Source: Flavobacterium album (lineage in GTDB: Bacteria; Bacteroidota; Bacteroidia; Flavobacteriales; Flavobacteriaceae). Taken from it: 64,000 bases of DNA. Position numbers and translations under genes: made by a program. Where the stretch lies: the NCBI RefSeq assembly GCF_003096035.1, contig NZ_CP029186.1:385001-449000 (forward strand), given 5' to 3'. Positions within the stretch are counted from its first letter, which is position 1; the number at the start of each line of letters is the position of its first letter. Below, one piece after another: positions 39,707-49,759 of this stretch. The notes beneath the pieces were generated by a model. The model saw nothing but the letters and a program-made list of their open reading frames with translations. It had not been told where the DNA came from and searched no databases.

Positions 39707-40801
39707 TCAGTGCCTTAATAATTTTACAATCTCCTCAACTATATCATTAGTGGCATTTACTTTTGCCAATTTCTTTATATTTTGCCCCAGCCTGTGCTGT
39801 TTTTCTTCATTGCGCAGCAGGTCTTCAAACACGGGCTGGAATTGTGTGTCCAACTGTACTTCCTTCAGCATCAGCGCGCCTTCTTTGTCAACAATCGACT
39901 TTGCATTCTTTGTCTGGTGGTCTTCCGCAACATTGGGCGACGGGATAAAAATCACCGGCTTGCCTACAATGCAAAGCTCTGATACCGATGATGCACCGGA
40001 GCGTGACACTACAATATCGGCTGCCGCATAGGCCATATCCATCCTGTCGATGAACGAAAGCACCTGTACATTATCGGTATCGCCGTAGTGCCTGTATTGC
40101 TCAAAATAGAACTTACCACACTGCCATATCACCTGCACGCCCTGCGCCACGATCCATGTTAGTTCTTTTGCTATCAACTGGTTGATGCGCATCGAACCAA
40201 GGCTCCCGCCCAATACCAACAATGTCTTTTTCTGCGGGTCAAGGCCGTATTTCTTTATTGCCTCTGCCCTGTTATCTTCTGTATGTATAAGGTCCTGGCG
40301 CACCGGGTTACCTGTAAATACTATTTTAGATGCCGGGAAGAAACGCTCCATGCCATCATAGGCCACGCATATTTTATCTGCCTTTTTCGAAAGCCACTTA
40401 TTTGTGATGCCCGCGTACGAATTCTGTTCCTGTATTACGGTTGGTATCCCTGCTGCCGATGCGGCTTTCAGCAACGGCCCGCTGGCAAACCCGCCTGTAC
40501 CTATAACCACATCCGGCTTAAAGCTTTTCACAATGCCGCGCGACTTCCAAAGGCTGCTCATCATTTTCAAAGGGAGCATGGCGTTATCAAGTGTCAGCTT
40601 TCGCTGTATGCCCGCAATCCATAAGCCTTTTATAGTATAGCCTGCCTGAGGCACTTTCTGCATCTCCATTTTGTCACTCGCACCCACAAAAAGTATCTCA
40701 CTCTCAGGGAAACGTGCCTTTAATTCATCCGCAATAGCGATCGCAGGATAGATGTGCCCTCCTGTTCCGCCGCCGCTTAGTATGAATTTTGGATTTGCCA
40801 T
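39707..40801 (-). CDS. murG: UDP-GlcNAc:lipid I GlcNAc transferase
   Basis: 364 residues, GT28 family. It makes lipid II on the inner face of the membrane. The N-terminal [23 protein letters not shown] carries the GGTGGH loop (11-17). The C-terminal donor site has [29 protein letters not shown] and [39 protein letters not shown]. It is placed as usual between ftsW and murC. Confidence 0.96.
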   Translation of the reverse strand: MANPKFILSGGGTGGHIYPAIAIADELKARFPESEILFVGASDKMEMQKVPQAGYTIKGLWIAGIQRKLTLDNAMLPLKMMSSLWKSRGIVKSFKPDVVIGTGGFASGPLLKAASAAGIPTVIQEQNSYAGITNKWLSKKADKICVAYDGMERFFPASKIVFTGNPVRQDLIHTEDNRAEAIKKYGLDPQKKTLLVLGGSLGSMRINQLIAKELTWIVAQGVQVIWQCGKFYFEQYRHYGDTDNVQVLSFIDRMDMAYAAADIVVSRSGASSVSELCIVGKPVIFIPSPNVAEDHQTKNAKSIVDKEGALMLKEVQLDTQFQPVFEDLLRNEEKQHRLGQNIKKLAKVNATNDIVEEIVKLLRH

Positions 40802-40823
40802 TTTTTATTTATTATTGCTTTTG

Positions 40824-40872
40824 TCCTCCCCCGGCCCCCTCCGAAGGAGGGGGAGACGGGATTGCTAATCAG
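40824..40872. repeat. GC-rich hairpin repeat between ftsW and murG
   Basis: CCCCCTCC (40835-40842), loop GAA, GGAGGGGG (40846-40853), flanked by GTCCTCCCCCGG and AGACGGGATTGCTAATCAGTACG. Same orientation as the other copies. It is followed at about 40905-40960 by AATCTGAAAT-type short repeats before the ftsW stop. Confidence 0.65.
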
Positions 40873-40959
40873 TACGTTTATTTTATTCTATTCTTTGTTT
40901 TAATCTAAAATCTATTCATCCTCACTGGCAATCTGAAATCTGAAATCTACAATCTGAAA

Positions 40960-42276
40960 TTACTTCCCTAAAACCGCATTCATTGGGTTTGAGGATGCAT
41001 CTTCTATCGAGTAGGCTGCGGGTTCTGCAAGGCCTGCCGCCTCGGCTTCTTCGCGTTGCTTTTCCCTCAGTATGTGTTCGTCTATCATGCGTTGGAGTGT
41101 TTGCTCACGCTCTTCTTTCTCCGCCTGCTCCTGCGCTATTTCTTCTTCTTTCCTGGTAACGCTGATAATAATGCCTATGGAAATACACGTCATCCATATC
41201 GAGCTACCTCCGCTGCTTATCAGGGGCAATGTCTGGCCCGTTACCGGAAGCAGCTCTACCGCAACACCCATATTGATGAGCGCCTGGAAGATGATCGGGA
41301 ACCCGAGCCCAACGATCAGAAGCTTGCCAAACATCGTCTGTGCTTTGTGTGCCGTAACCAGGAACCTGAAAAACAATATCAGGTACAGAAACAATACTGC
41401 GAGCCCGCCTAATAATCCGTACTCCTCCACAATGATGGCGAAGATAAAGTCGGAAGACGATTGCGGCAGGAAGTTCTTCTGTATGCTCTTACCCGGGCCC
41501 TGCCCGTAAATACCACCTGTAGCTATGGCTATTTTTGCTTTCTCGATCTGGTAATCGTCTTCACCGGGTGCATCAGTCGTAAAGCGTTCGATACGGCTTT
41601 TCCATGTATCAACCCTGCTGTTAGGTATTACTTTTGGAAATGTCATTACTACCGTTACAAACAAGGCTACCATAGTTATTCCCATCACGATGATCAACCC
41701 AAGATATTTTAACGGGTACCTGCCAACAAACACCAGCATGCACACCATCGAAAAGATGAGCGCTGCCGTAGAGAAGTTGGCTGGCAATATCAACGCCAGT
41801 ATAACAAATACCGGAACCCATAATTCAAAGAACGATCCTTTGAAGGTAATTGGCTTATCGTGCATTTTGGCAAGGTAGCGCGCCACATAGATCATTAGCA
41901 CTATGAAGGCCAGCGCCGATGTCTGGAATGTAACGCCTATGAATGGCACTTTTATCCAGCGGCTGGCATTGGCGCCGTCTATCACCGTACCCTGGAAAAA
42001 GGTGTACACCAACAGTAACGCGACGACAGGGAGTGCAATCTGCGAGAGCCCACGGTAATAATGGTACGGCACTTTGTGCACAAAATAAATGAGCCCGAAG
42101 CCGATGAATATATGCACCAGGTGCTTAACCAGATAACCAATAGTCGAGCCCTTTCCTACAACATATACCAAATTGGTACTGGCGCTGAAAACCGGCATGA
42201 ATGAGATAAGGGCCAGCAACATCACGAATGACCAGATGCCCTTGTCTCCTTTCAGGTTATTGATTAATTCTTTCAT
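40960..42276 (-). CDS. ftsW: Septal peptidoglycan polymerase FtsW (SEDS family)
   Basis: 438 residues with about ten membrane spans. The SEDS features are IKVPFIGVTFQTSALAFIVLMIY, ARYLA, the extracellular loop with YQIEKAKIAIATGGIYGQGPGKSIQKNFLPQSSSDFIFAIIVEEYGLLGG, and LPVTGQTLPLISSGGSSI. FtsW polymerises lipid II together with FtsI. The C-terminal 60 residues are a charged cytoplasmic tail (KEEEIAQEQAEKEEREQ). Context in the dcw cluster supports FtsW over RodA. Confidence 0.94.
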   Translation of the reverse strand: MKELINNLKGDKGIWSFVMLLALISFMPVFSASTNLVYVVGKGSTIGYLVKHLVHIFIGFGLIYFVHKVPYHYYRGLSQIALPVVALLLVYTFFQGTVIDGANASRWIKVPFIGVTFQTSALAFIVLMIYVARYLAKMHDKPITFKGSFFELWVPVFVILALILPANFSTAALIFSMVCMLVFVGRYPLKYLGLIIVMGITMVALFVTVVMTFPKVIPNSRVDTWKSRIERFTTDAPGEDDYQIEKAKIAIATGGIYGQGPGKSIQKNFLPQSSSDFIFAIIVEEYGLLGGLAVLFLYLILFFRFLVTAHKAQTMFGKLLIVGLGFPIIFQALINMGVAVELLPVTGQTLPLISSGGSSIWMTCISIGIIISVTRKEEEIAQEQAEKEEREQTLQRMIDEHILREKQREEAEAAGLAEPAAYSIEDASSNPMNAVLGK

Positions 42277-42327
42277 TTTTATCTATTTATTCTTTTGTGA
42301 GACGCATTCAATGTGTCTCGACATTTA

Positions 42328-42372
42328 ACCACCCCGCCCTTCGGGCACCCCTCCAAAGGAGGGGAAGCGGGT
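42328..42372. repeat. GC-rich hairpin repeat between murD and ftsW
   Basis: CCCCTCC (42348-42354), loop AAA, GGAGGGG (42358-42364), preceded by a second small hairpin, GCCC-TTC-GGGC. The flank AAGCGGGTGC is more divergent than in the other copies. Confidence 0.6.
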
Positions 42373-42397
42373 GCAACATTATTTTTCGGTATTACCG

Positions 42398-43735
42398 TTA
42401 TAAATTCTGCACGGCGTTTTTAAATTGTTTGCCGCGGTCTTCATAATTCTCGAAAAGGTCGAAGCTTGCACAGGCTGGTGACAACAATACCGTATCGCCT
42501 TTTTCCGCCAGTTTTTGTGCGATCTTTACCGCTTCGGTCATGCTTGTAGTTTCCACAAGTACATCCACTACACTTTCGAATGCCTTTTTTATCTTTTCGT
42601 TATCCACGCCAAGCGCCACGATAGCTTTTACCTTTTCCCTTACCAATGGCATCAGTTCGTCATAATCATTGCCTTTGTCTACACCGCCTACTATCCAAAC
42701 GGTTGGGGCTGCCATGCTGTCCAATGCAAAGAACGTAGCGTTGGTATTCGTTGCCTTACTGTCATTGATGTACTGCACATTCTGTATTTTCAGCACCTTC
42801 TCGAGGCGGTGCTCCACACCCTGGAAGTTAGAAAGGCTCTCCCTGATGGTATCTTTCCTGATGCGCATCAGCTGGGCAACCGCAGTCGCCGCCATCGCAT
42901 TCTTTACATTGTGCTTCCCTTCTAATGATAGTTCGTTTATTGGCATGGTAAATTCTTCGTTTGTTATATTGCTTATTATTGTGTTGTTTTTTAGATATAT
43001 ACCCTCATTCAGCTCCTTAGTAAGCGAGAAGGGTATTTTCTTCGCCTTTATTTTGTGCTCACCGAGCCATTTTGAGATAATTTCATCGTCCGCATCGTAT
43101 ACCAGGTAATCGTTTTCTGTCTGGTTCATCGTTATCCTGAACTTGGCCGCGATGTAATTTTCATACTTGTACTCGTATCGGTCCAGGTGGTCGGGGCTTA
43201 TGTTGGTGATCACCGCTATGTGCGGGCGGTAATCTACTATCCCGTCGAGCTGGAAGCTGCTCAGCTCCAAAACATAGCCTTCGTGCTTATTTTCGGCTAT
43301 CTGCCATGCAAAGCTTTTGCCTATATTACCTGCCAGCCCAAAGTTCAGCCCGCCCTGCTTTACCAGGTGGTGGGTGAGCATCGTAGTAGTGGTCTTGCCG
43401 TTGCTCCCTGTTATCCCTATGGTATCTACTTCAATGAACTGTTGTGCAAACTCTATTTCCGATATGACCGGCACCCCTTTCTCCATTAGCTTCTTCACTA
43501 TTGGCGATTTGTCCGGTATGCCAGGGCTTTTCATTACCACATCGGCATTCAGTATCAGGCTTTCCGTGTGCTGCTCTTCCTCCCAGGGGAGCTTATTCAG
43601 CGCAAGGACTTCCTTGTAATTGTCCTTTATCTTTCCAAAATCGGATACGAAAACATCGTAGCCTTTTTTCTTCCCGAGTATCGCGGTACCAACACCGCTT
43701 TCGCCCCCGCCAAGTATCACTAACCTTTTTGCCAT
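42398..43735 (-). CDS. murD: UDP-N-acetylmuramoyl-L-alanine-D-glutamate ligase
   Basis: 445 residues. Adds D-Glu to UDP-MurNAc-L-Ala. N-terminal RLVILGGGESGVGTAILGKKKG, ATP loop GITGSNGKTTTTMLTHHL (107-124), NISPDHLDRY with metal-binding His/Asp, and YINDSKATNTNATFFALDSM in the C-terminal domain. It ends LLSPACASFDLFENYEDRGKQFKNAV, the usual MurD finish. It begins 1 bp after mraY ends. Confidence 0.96.
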   Translation of the reverse strand: MAKRLVILGGGESGVGTAILGKKKGYDVFVSDFGKIKDNYKEVLALNKLPWEEEQHTESLILNADVVMKSPGIPDKSPIVKKLMEKGVPVISEIEFAQQFIEVDTIGITGSNGKTTTTMLTHHLVKQGGLNFGLAGNIGKSFAWQIAENKHEGYVLELSSFQLDGIVDYRPHIAVITNISPDHLDRYEYKYENYIAAKFRITMNQTENDYLVYDADDEIISKWLGEHKIKAKKIPFSLTKELNEGIYLKNNTIISNITNEEFTMPINELSLEGKHNVKNAMAATAVAQLMRIRKDTIRESLSNFQGVEHRLEKVLKIQNVQYINDSKATNTNATFFALDSMAAPTVWIVGGVDKGNDYDELMPLVREKVKAIVALGVDNEKIKKAFESVVDVLVETTSMTEAVKIAQKLAEKGDTVLLSPACASFDLFENYEDRGKQFKNAVQNL

Positions 43736-43736
43736 A

Positions 43737-44969
43737 TTACCTTAGTTTTAATGATACCAGTGAGAAAATGGCCAATAGGATGGCAATGATCCAGAAGCGC
43801 GTCACGATCTTGCTTTCGTGGTAGCCTTTTTTCTGGTAATGGTGGTGCAGCGGCGCCATCAGGAATATCCTGCGGCCTTCGCCAAATTTCTTTCGCGTAT
43901 ATTTAAAATAGCTCACCTGCAGTACCACCGAAAGGTTCTCCGCCAGGAAAATGCCGCACAGTACCGGCACCAGCAATTCTTTTCTAACTGCAATGGCCAG
44001 CACCGCTATGATTCCCCCTATGGTAAGGCTGCCCGTATCGCCCATGAAAACCGAGGCCGGATAGGTGTTGTACCAAAGGAAACCTATGAGCGCCCCCACA
44101 AATGCGGCAATATAGACCGTCATTTCACCCGAATTGGGTATGTACATTATATTCAGGTAATTCGAGAATATGATGTTACCCGACACGAATGCGAAAATCC
44201 CCAGCGTGAGCACTGCAATGGCCGAGGTTCCGGCCGCGAGCCCGTCGATACCATCGGTAAGGTTGGCGCCGTTGGACACTGCCGTGATGATGAATATCAC
44301 GATCAGGATGAATACAATCCACGCATAGCTTTTGTAACCGTCGCCCATAAAAGACAATACCTCAGCATAGTCAAACTCATTATTTTTAAAGAACGGAATG
44401 GTTGTAACTGTCGATTTTTCTTCCTGTGGCTTCGGCGATATAGTATTCTGCTCAGTAGTGCTGATGCTGTAGGCCGATCCTGCGGTATCAGTACGTACCG
44501 TTACTGCGGGGTGGAAGTACAGCACATAACCTACTATAAGCCCAAGCCCAACCTGGCCCACTACCTTGAATTTCCCTTTAAGGCCTTCTTTATCTTTTTT
44601 GAATATCTTGATATAATCATCGATGAAGCCAATGGTTCCCATCCAGAGTGTGGTCACTATAAGCAACATTACATAAATGTTGTCCAGCTTTGCAAGCAGT
44701 ATTACCGGTATCAGCGTCGAAATGATGATGATAAGCCCTCCCATTGTTGGAGTACCCGCTTTCTGGGTCTGGCCTTCCAGGCCAAGTTCCCTTACGGTTT
44801 CGCCTATCTGCTGCCTGCGCAGGAAGTTGATGATCTTTTTACCGAACACGGTAGAGATGAACAGCGACAATATCACTGCCAGCCCCGAGCGGAAGGTAAT
44901 GTACTGGAACACGCCTGTTCCCGGCACATCCAACTGCTTGTCTAGATATTCGAATAAGTAATATAGCAT
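43737..44969 (-). CDS. mraY: Phospho-N-acetylmuramoyl-pentapeptide transferase
   Basis: 410 residues with about ten spans. Makes lipid I from UDP-MurNAc-pentapeptide and undecaprenyl phosphate. Motifs: [28 protein letters not shown] (Asp-Asp), [16 protein letters not shown] and [25 protein letters not shown] periplasmic insertion of about 60 residues after [10 protein letters not shown] is longer than in E. coli (360 residues), as in other Bacteroidetes. 6 bp after murE. Confidence 0.95.
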   Translation of the reverse strand: MLYYLFEYLDKQLDVPGTGVFQYITFRSGLAVILSLFISTVFGKKIINFLRRQQIGETVRELGLEGQTQKAGTPTMGGLIIIISTLIPVILLAKLDNIYVMLLIVTTLWMGTIGFIDDYIKIFKKDKEGLKGKFKVVGQVGLGLIVGYVLYFHPAVTVRTDTAGSAYSISTTEQNTISPKPQEEKSTVTTIPFFKNNEFDYAEVLSFMGDGYKSYAWIVFILIVIFIITAVSNGANLTDGIDGLAAGTSAIAVLTLGIFAFVSGNIIFSNYLNIMYIPNSGEMTVYIAAFVGALIGFLWYNTYPASVFMGDTGSLTIGGIIAVLAIAVRKELLVPVLCGIFLAENLSVVLQVSYFKYTRKKFGEGRRIFLMAPLHHHYQKKGYHESKIVTRFWIIAILLAIFSLVSLKLR

Positions 44970-44975
44970 ATACGC

Positions 44976-46436
44976 CTATTTGTTTAATTGCCCTAAAATT
45001 TCCCTCACTACCTGCATATCATCAAAATCATACCTCACTCCTTTTATTTCCTGATACGTCTCATGCCCTTTCCCGGCTATGAGTATAATGTCATTTGGCT
45101 TTGCCAGCTGGCAGGCAAGCTTTATGGCCTGCTTCCTGTCTACCATCGCCACCGTTTTTTTATAATTCTGCGGCTCCACACCTTTTTCCATGTCTTCAAT
45201 GATATCCACCGGGTCTTCGCTTCTTGGATTATCCGAAGTGAATATAGCCCTGTCACTCATGGTCGATGCTATGTTCGCCATCACCGGGCGCTTGGTCGTA
45301 TCACGGTCGCCGCCACAGCCCACTACCGTGATCAGCTGCTCGTTGCGGGTACGGATATCTTCTATTGTTTTCAATACATTTCCCAAAGCATCCGGCGTAT
45401 GGGCGTAATCTACAATTGCTGTAATCCCTGAATCGGATATGATGAACTGGAACCTTCCGGATACGCTTTCCAGCTCGCTCATCAGCCTTAGCACCTCAAC
45501 ACTTTCAAGCCCGAGGTTTACTGCTGCTGCGTAAATAGCCAGCAGGTTATAGGCATTGAACTTTCCTATCAGCTTCACCCATACTTCCTGCTCGTTTATT
45601 TTTAGCAAAAGTCCCGACAGCTGGTTTTCCAGTATCTGGGCTTTGTAATCGGCATAGGTTTTCAGCGCATACGTCAGCTTTTTAGCCATTGTATTCTGCA
45701 GCATCACCAGGCCGTTCTTATCGTCTACATTTACCAGTGCAAAAGCACCTTTCGGTAATTCGTCAAAGAACCTCTTCTTCACATCGCGATACTCCGCAAA
45801 GCTGCTGTGGTAATCCAGGTGGTCATGGCTCAGGTTGGTAAATATTCCCCCTGCAAACTCCAGCCCTGTTGTCCTGTGCTGGTGGATGCCGTGCGAGCTT
45901 ACTTCCATGAAGCAGTAATCTACGCCTTCGTCAACCATCTGCCTCAGGTACCTGTTTATGGTAAGCGAGTCCGGAGTGGTATGCGTAGCTTTGTACTCTG
46001 TTTCGGCAACCATGATCTTTACCGTAGAAAGCAGCCCCGTTTTATATCCTGCGTTTTTAAACAACTGGTACAATAGCGTTGCTATCGTAGTCTTTCCGTT
46101 CGTACCGGTTATCCCTACCAGTTTCAGGCTGCGCGAAGGATTGCCATAAAAGTTGGCCGCCATAGTTGCCAATGCGGCAGAAGCGCTTTTTACCTGTATG
46201 TAGGTCACGTTTTCCGAAAGGCTTTCCGGCAGTGTTTCGCACACTACTGCAACAGCGCCAAGGCTTATCGCTTTTTCTATATAATCGTGCCCATCGCTCT
46301 GCGTTCCCCTTATTGCGATAAAAGCATCGCCTGTGGTTATTGCGCGCGAATCGAACTCCATCTTATTGATGGTTATATCGGTAGGGCCATTTACAGCCTC
46401 TATTGATGTCTTGTATAATATGTCCCTTAAAACCAT
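44976..46436 (-). CDS. murE: UDP-MurNAc-L-Ala-D-Glu:meso-diaminopimelate ligase
   Basis: 486 residues from the ATG at 46436, which shares a base with the stop of ftsI (TGATG). A GTG one codon earlier is the alternative. The ATP loop is GITGTNGKTTIATLL. TTPDSLTINRYLRQMVDEG and NLSHDHLDYH are the Mur-ligase motifs. FTSDNPRSEDP contains the DNPR signature for meso-diaminopimelate, so the wall should be of the A1-gamma type. Ends with ILIAGKGHETYQ. Confidence 0.95.
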   Translation of the reverse strand: MVLRDILYKTSIEAVNGPTDITINKMEFDSRAITTGDAFIAIRGTQSDGHDYIEKAISLGAVAVVCETLPESLSENVTYIQVKSASAALATMAANFYGNPSRSLKLVGITGTNGKTTIATLLYQLFKNAGYKTGLLSTVKIMVAETEYKATHTTPDSLTINRYLRQMVDEGVDYCFMEVSSHGIHQHRTTGLEFAGGIFTNLSHDHLDYHSSFAEYRDVKKRFFDELPKGAFALVNVDDKNGLVMLQNTMAKKLTYALKTYADYKAQILENQLSGLLLKINEQEVWVKLIGKFNAYNLLAIYAAAVNLGLESVEVLRLMSELESVSGRFQFIISDSGITAIVDYAHTPDALGNVLKTIEDIRTRNEQLITVVGCGGDRDTTKRPVMANIASTMSDRAIFTSDNPRSEDPVDIIEDMEKGVEPQNYKKTVAMVDRKQAIKLACQLAKPNDIILIAGKGHETYQEIKGVRYDFDDMQVVREILGQLNK

Positions 46437-48433
46437 CACGATAATTCCAGTATTATGGTTTGATTTTTTGTTATGGCCTGTCCCGGTGCGAGCGACTGTT
46501 TTTTCACTTTGCCCATGCCTATCACCTGCACTTTCAGCCCCATGTTGCCCAGCATTGCCACAGCATCCATACCACTCATACCTATAGTATTCGGTACGGC
46601 ATTGGTAGCCTTATTGATCTTTGTATCATACGAGGCATATAGCGCCTCCTGCTTTTTTATCTTTTTGTCGAGCTTCTTTACCTCGTTGGTGCTTGGCACA
46701 TCGGTATAGATCTTCTGTGCGATCCTTTTAAATACAGGCCCTGACACATCGGCCCCGTAATAACCCTTGCCAACCTGCGGCTTATGGATGATGACTATGC
46801 ATGAATACTGGGGGTTCTCTGCCGGAAAATACCCCGCGAAGGATGACGAATAGTACATTTCCTCCTTGCCGGCACCGTAGTTCACCTGAGCAGTACCTGT
46901 TTTCCCTGCCATAGAGAAGTCTGGGGAATACAGCTTTGAGCCTGTACCTTTTTTCACCACATTCAGCATGATTGCTTTTACCTGGTCTATTGTTCCCTGT
47001 GAGCACACTTTAGGGTTGATTACCTCTTTATTAAATTTCTTTATTGTCTTGTCCCACTCCTTAATTTCTTTCACGAACAGTGGCCTTACCATTTCGCCGT
47101 TATTAGCAATGGCGTTGTAGAAGGTCAGCGTTTGCAGCGGCGTAAGGCTCAACCCATAGCCGAATCCCATCCACGGTAATGACACCCTTGACCATGAAGG
47201 ATCGGAAGGCTGTGGTATTTTCGGGCTGGCTTCACCTTTAAGGGAAACCCCCAGTTTTTTATTCAGGCCAAAGTCGTTCAGGTGCTGTACGAATTGTTTC
47301 GGGTTGTCCTTATAGCTTTCGTACACTGCCTGTACCAACACCGTATTCGACGATAATTCAAAGCCTCTTGCCAATGACACTTTGCCGTAGCCGCCTTTTT
47401 TCGAATCGCGCACGTGCCTTCCGAAGTAGGTGATATCGCCACCGTGGCAATCGAACACCTTACTGGTATCTATCTTCTTATCTTCAAGCATGGCTACCAT
47501 AACGGGCAGCTTAAATGTCGACCCCGGCTCCTGGGCTTCCCATACGGCATAGTTTACTGTCTCGCTGTAGGATCCATCGGTATTCCTGCCGAGGTTGGAA
47601 ATGGCTTTTACATATCCGGTCTTCGTTTCCATCACCACAACACAACCGTGGTCGGCCTCATAATATTCCAACTGCTTTAACAGTGCGTGGTGAGCTATAT
47701 CCTGTATGTATACATCTATGGTCGACACGATATCGTAGCCGTCAACCGGCTCTACCTGGTTTACATCGCTGATGGGCTTCCAATGGTTTTTCGCAATCTT
47801 CTGCATCATCTGGCGGCCATCTTTCCCGTTAAGGTATTTGGCAAAAGCCCCTTCTATACCCACCTCAAGATTTTCCCCGGAGTGGCCTATCCTTTCGTAA
47901 CCAATGGTCCTTTCGGCGATCCTGCCTATCGGGTGCTCGCGCACTATTTTTTGCTCTGTAATAATGCCGCCTTTGAAAGCCCCCAGATTAAATAGCGGGA
48001 AGCTTTTTACGCGCAGGTATTCGGTATAGCTCAGGCCTTTCGCCACGAGGAAATACCTGTTGTTGTGCTTGCGGGCTTTTACCAATTCGTCGTGATAAAA
48101 GTTAGAGGTCTTGCCAAACATTACATGCAATGAGTCGGCCAGGTCCTGGGCATACTTGCTAAAATTCTCTTTTGTAGGAGCAAGGGCATCAAATCTTACC
48201 GTATAATTGGGTATGGATGTTGCCAGCAGGCTCCCGTCTGCCGAGTACACATTACCGCGGTTGGCCGGGATGGTAAAATCCTTTACTGTACGCTCCTTGG
48301 CCAGTTGGCGGTAATAGTCGCCTTCTACCCACTGTATATTAGTCAGCTTAATGGTAACGAGAAGTGCCATCACGAAAATCGCAACGGCTACCAGGTAAAT
48401 CCTGTAAGATGTCTTTTTATCTTCTACTCCCAT
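46436..48433 (-). CDS. ftsI: Septal transpeptidase FtsI (class B PBP) with PASTA domain
   Basis: About 665 residues. Start at 48433 (MGVEDKKTSYRIYL) preferred over an ATG at 48451. One span (about 10-30), a pedestal domain with RGNVYSADGSLLATS, and a transpeptidase domain with EPGSTFKLP (catalytic Ser-x-x-Lys), ELSSNTVL (SxN) and AGKTGTAQ (KTG). A C-terminal PASTA-like domain (last 70 residues, VPNTIGMSGMDAVAMLGNMGLKVQVIG) is absent from E. coli FtsI but known in Bacteroidetes and Gram-positives. Crosslinks septal wall with FtsW. It overlaps ftsL by about 10 bp. Confidence 0.94.
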   Translation of the reverse strand: MGVEDKKTSYRIYLVAVAIFVMALLVTIKLTNIQWVEGDYYRQLAKERTVKDFTIPANRGNVYSADGSLLATSIPNYTVRFDALAPTKENFSKYAQDLADSLHVMFGKTSNFYHDELVKARKHNNRYFLVAKGLSYTEYLRVKSFPLFNLGAFKGGIITEQKIVREHPIGRIAERTIGYERIGHSGENLEVGIEGAFAKYLNGKDGRQMMQKIAKNHWKPISDVNQVEPVDGYDIVSTIDVYIQDIAHHALLKQLEYYEADHGCVVVMETKTGYVKAISNLGRNTDGSYSETVNYAVWEAQEPGSTFKLPVMVAMLEDKKIDTSKVFDCHGGDITYFGRHVRDSKKGGYGKVSLARGFELSSNTVLVQAVYESYKDNPKQFVQHLNDFGLNKKLGVSLKGEASPKIPQPSDPSWSRVSLPWMGFGYGLSLTPLQTLTFYNAIANNGEMVRPLFVKEIKEWDKTIKKFNKEVINPKVCSQGTIDQVKAIMLNVVKKGTGSKLYSPDFSMAGKTGTAQVNYGAGKEEMYYSSSFAGYFPAENPQYSCIVIIHKPQVGKGYYGADVSGPVFKRIAQKIYTDVPSTNEVKKLDKKIKKQEALYASYDTKINKATNAVPNTIGMSGMDAVAMLGNMGLKVQVIGMGKVKKQSLAPGQAITKNQTIILELS

Positions 48434-48777
48434 ATCTTTAGCTTTTCCCAAAAGCTTTTTTCTTCCTGCTTAAATACCTTTATCTTTTTTGGAGGCACCG
48501 ATGAGGGGAATATCTGGCGTTCCTCCATCTTGCGCGACACGGTGGACTCCATTTTCAATTCCATCAGCTCGGAGCGCCTGTCTACAAATTCCGACCTTAA
48601 TATCTTTACCTCATCTTCCAGCTCGCTTATCCTGTAGAGCTTCTGCTCATAATCGTGCGTGTTGGCAATCATCAGTATCGCGATAAGGATCAGGAACACT
48701 ATAAAGCGCCAGTTTCTCATAGACCCCTGATCTACAAGATATTTTGCTTTTAATAGATTTATTACTCCGCCTTTCAT
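48424..48777 (-). CDS. ftsL: Cell division protein FtsL
   Basis: 117 residues, small bitopic protein: one span (about 23-39, WRFIVFLILIAILMIANT) and a coiled-coil periplasmic part (YRISELEDEVKILRSEFVDRRSELMELKMES). Sequence identity in this family is low. The call rests on topology, size and position between rsmH and ftsI. FtsL joins FtsQ/FtsB to FtsWI. No separate ftsB is present in this cluster. Confidence 0.85.
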   Translation of the reverse strand: MKGGVINLLKAKYLVDQGSMRNWRFIVFLILIAILMIANTHDYEQKLYRISELEDEVKILRSEFVDRRSELMELKMESTVSRKMEERQIFPSSVPPKKIKVFKQEEKSFWEKLKIWE

Positions 48778-48802
48778 ATTATACTTTTTTCACTCACCTA
48801 AT

Positions 48803-48850
48803 TGTCCTCCCCCCGCCCCCCTCCCAAGGAGGGGGAAACGGGACGGATAT
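48803..48850. repeat. GC-rich hairpin repeat between rsmH and ftsL
   Basis: CCCCCTCC (48817-48824), loop CAA, GGAGGGGG (48828-48835), flanked by TTGTCCTCCCCCCG and AAACGGGACGGATATTAGTACG. It closely matches the copy at 40824. Confidence 0.65.
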
Positions 48851-48859
48851 TAGTACGTG

Positions 48860-49759
48860 TTATTTCTTTTCTGCTACACGCAGTTTTGCGCTGCGTGCCC
48901 TGTTGTTGATGCGTATCTCTTCATCCGAAGGGACTATCAATTTTTCTATGATCTTAAACGGCACCTCGAAATTCCCAAAAAAATCACGCTCGGGCTCACC
49001 TTCGAACATCCCGTTGCGCATGTACCTTTTTACCAGCCTGTCTTCAAGCGAGTGGTAAGATATCACACTCAGCCTTCCGCCCGGCTTAAGCACTTCGAGT
49101 GACTGCTCCAAAAATTCCTTCAGCACATCCATTTCCTGGTTCACCTCTATGCGTATCGCCTGGTATATCTGTGCCAGTATCTTGTTGCTCTTGTGCGCCG
49201 GGAGAAAACGCCCCAGCACCTTCTTAAGCTGCTCACTGTTTTTTATGGGCTGCTCTTTTCTGGCATTCACAATAACCACCGCCATCGCGCCGCCATTCTT
49301 CAATTCGCCATATTCCACAAACACCCTTTTCAGGTCAGATTCATCATAGTCATTTACCACAACAAAAGCATTCAGGCTGTTCTTTTTGCTCATCCGCATA
49401 TCGAGCTCTGCCTCGAAACGGGTAGAAAAACCGCGTTCGGCGACATCGAACTGGTGCGACGACACACCCAGGTCCGCCAATATGCCATCCACTTCCTTCA
49501 CACCATAAAACCTCAGAAACCTTTTTATAAACCTGAAATTCTCCGGTACCAGCGTAAACCTAGCATCGTTTATCACATTAGCCTGCGCATCCTCATCCTG
49601 GTCGAAACCGAAAAGCCTGCCGTTCGGGCCGAGCCTCTCCATTATTTCGCGCGAATGGCCTCCCCCGCCAAAAGTCACATCCACATACACACCGTCCGGC
49701 TTAATATTAAGCCCGTCAACGGTTTCTTTCAGCAACACAGGATTATGATATTCCATCTT
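48860..49759 (-). CDS. rsmH: 16S rRNA (cytosine(1402)-N4)-methyltransferase
   Basis: 299 residues from MEYHNPVLLKETVDGL (49759). In-frame ATGs at 49768 and 49765 are alternatives. SAM-binding motif VDVTFGGGGHSREIM, DLGVSSHQFDVAERGFS, and AVVIVNARKEQPIKNSEQLKKVLGRF. The end GGRLSVISYHSLEDRLVKRYM and NNRARSAKLRVAEK is the RsmH/MraW finish. It methylates C1402 in the decoding centre. It overlaps the end of mraZ by 17 bp or more. Confidence 0.96.
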   Translation of the reverse strand, partial: KMEYHNPVLLKETVDGLNIKPDGVYVDVTFGGGGHSREIMERLGPNGRLFGFDQDEDAQANVINDARFTLVPENFRFIKRFLRFYGVKEVDGILADLGVSSHQFDVAERGFSTRFEAELDMRMSKKNSLNAFVVVNDYDESDLKRVFVEYGELKNGGAMAVVIVNARKEQPIKNSEQLKKVLGRFLPAHKSNKILAQIYQAIRIEVNQEMDVLKEFLEQSLEVLKPGGRLSVISYHSLEDRLVKRYMRNGMFEGEPERDFFGNFEVPFKIIEKLIVPSDEEIRINNRARSAKLRVAEKK

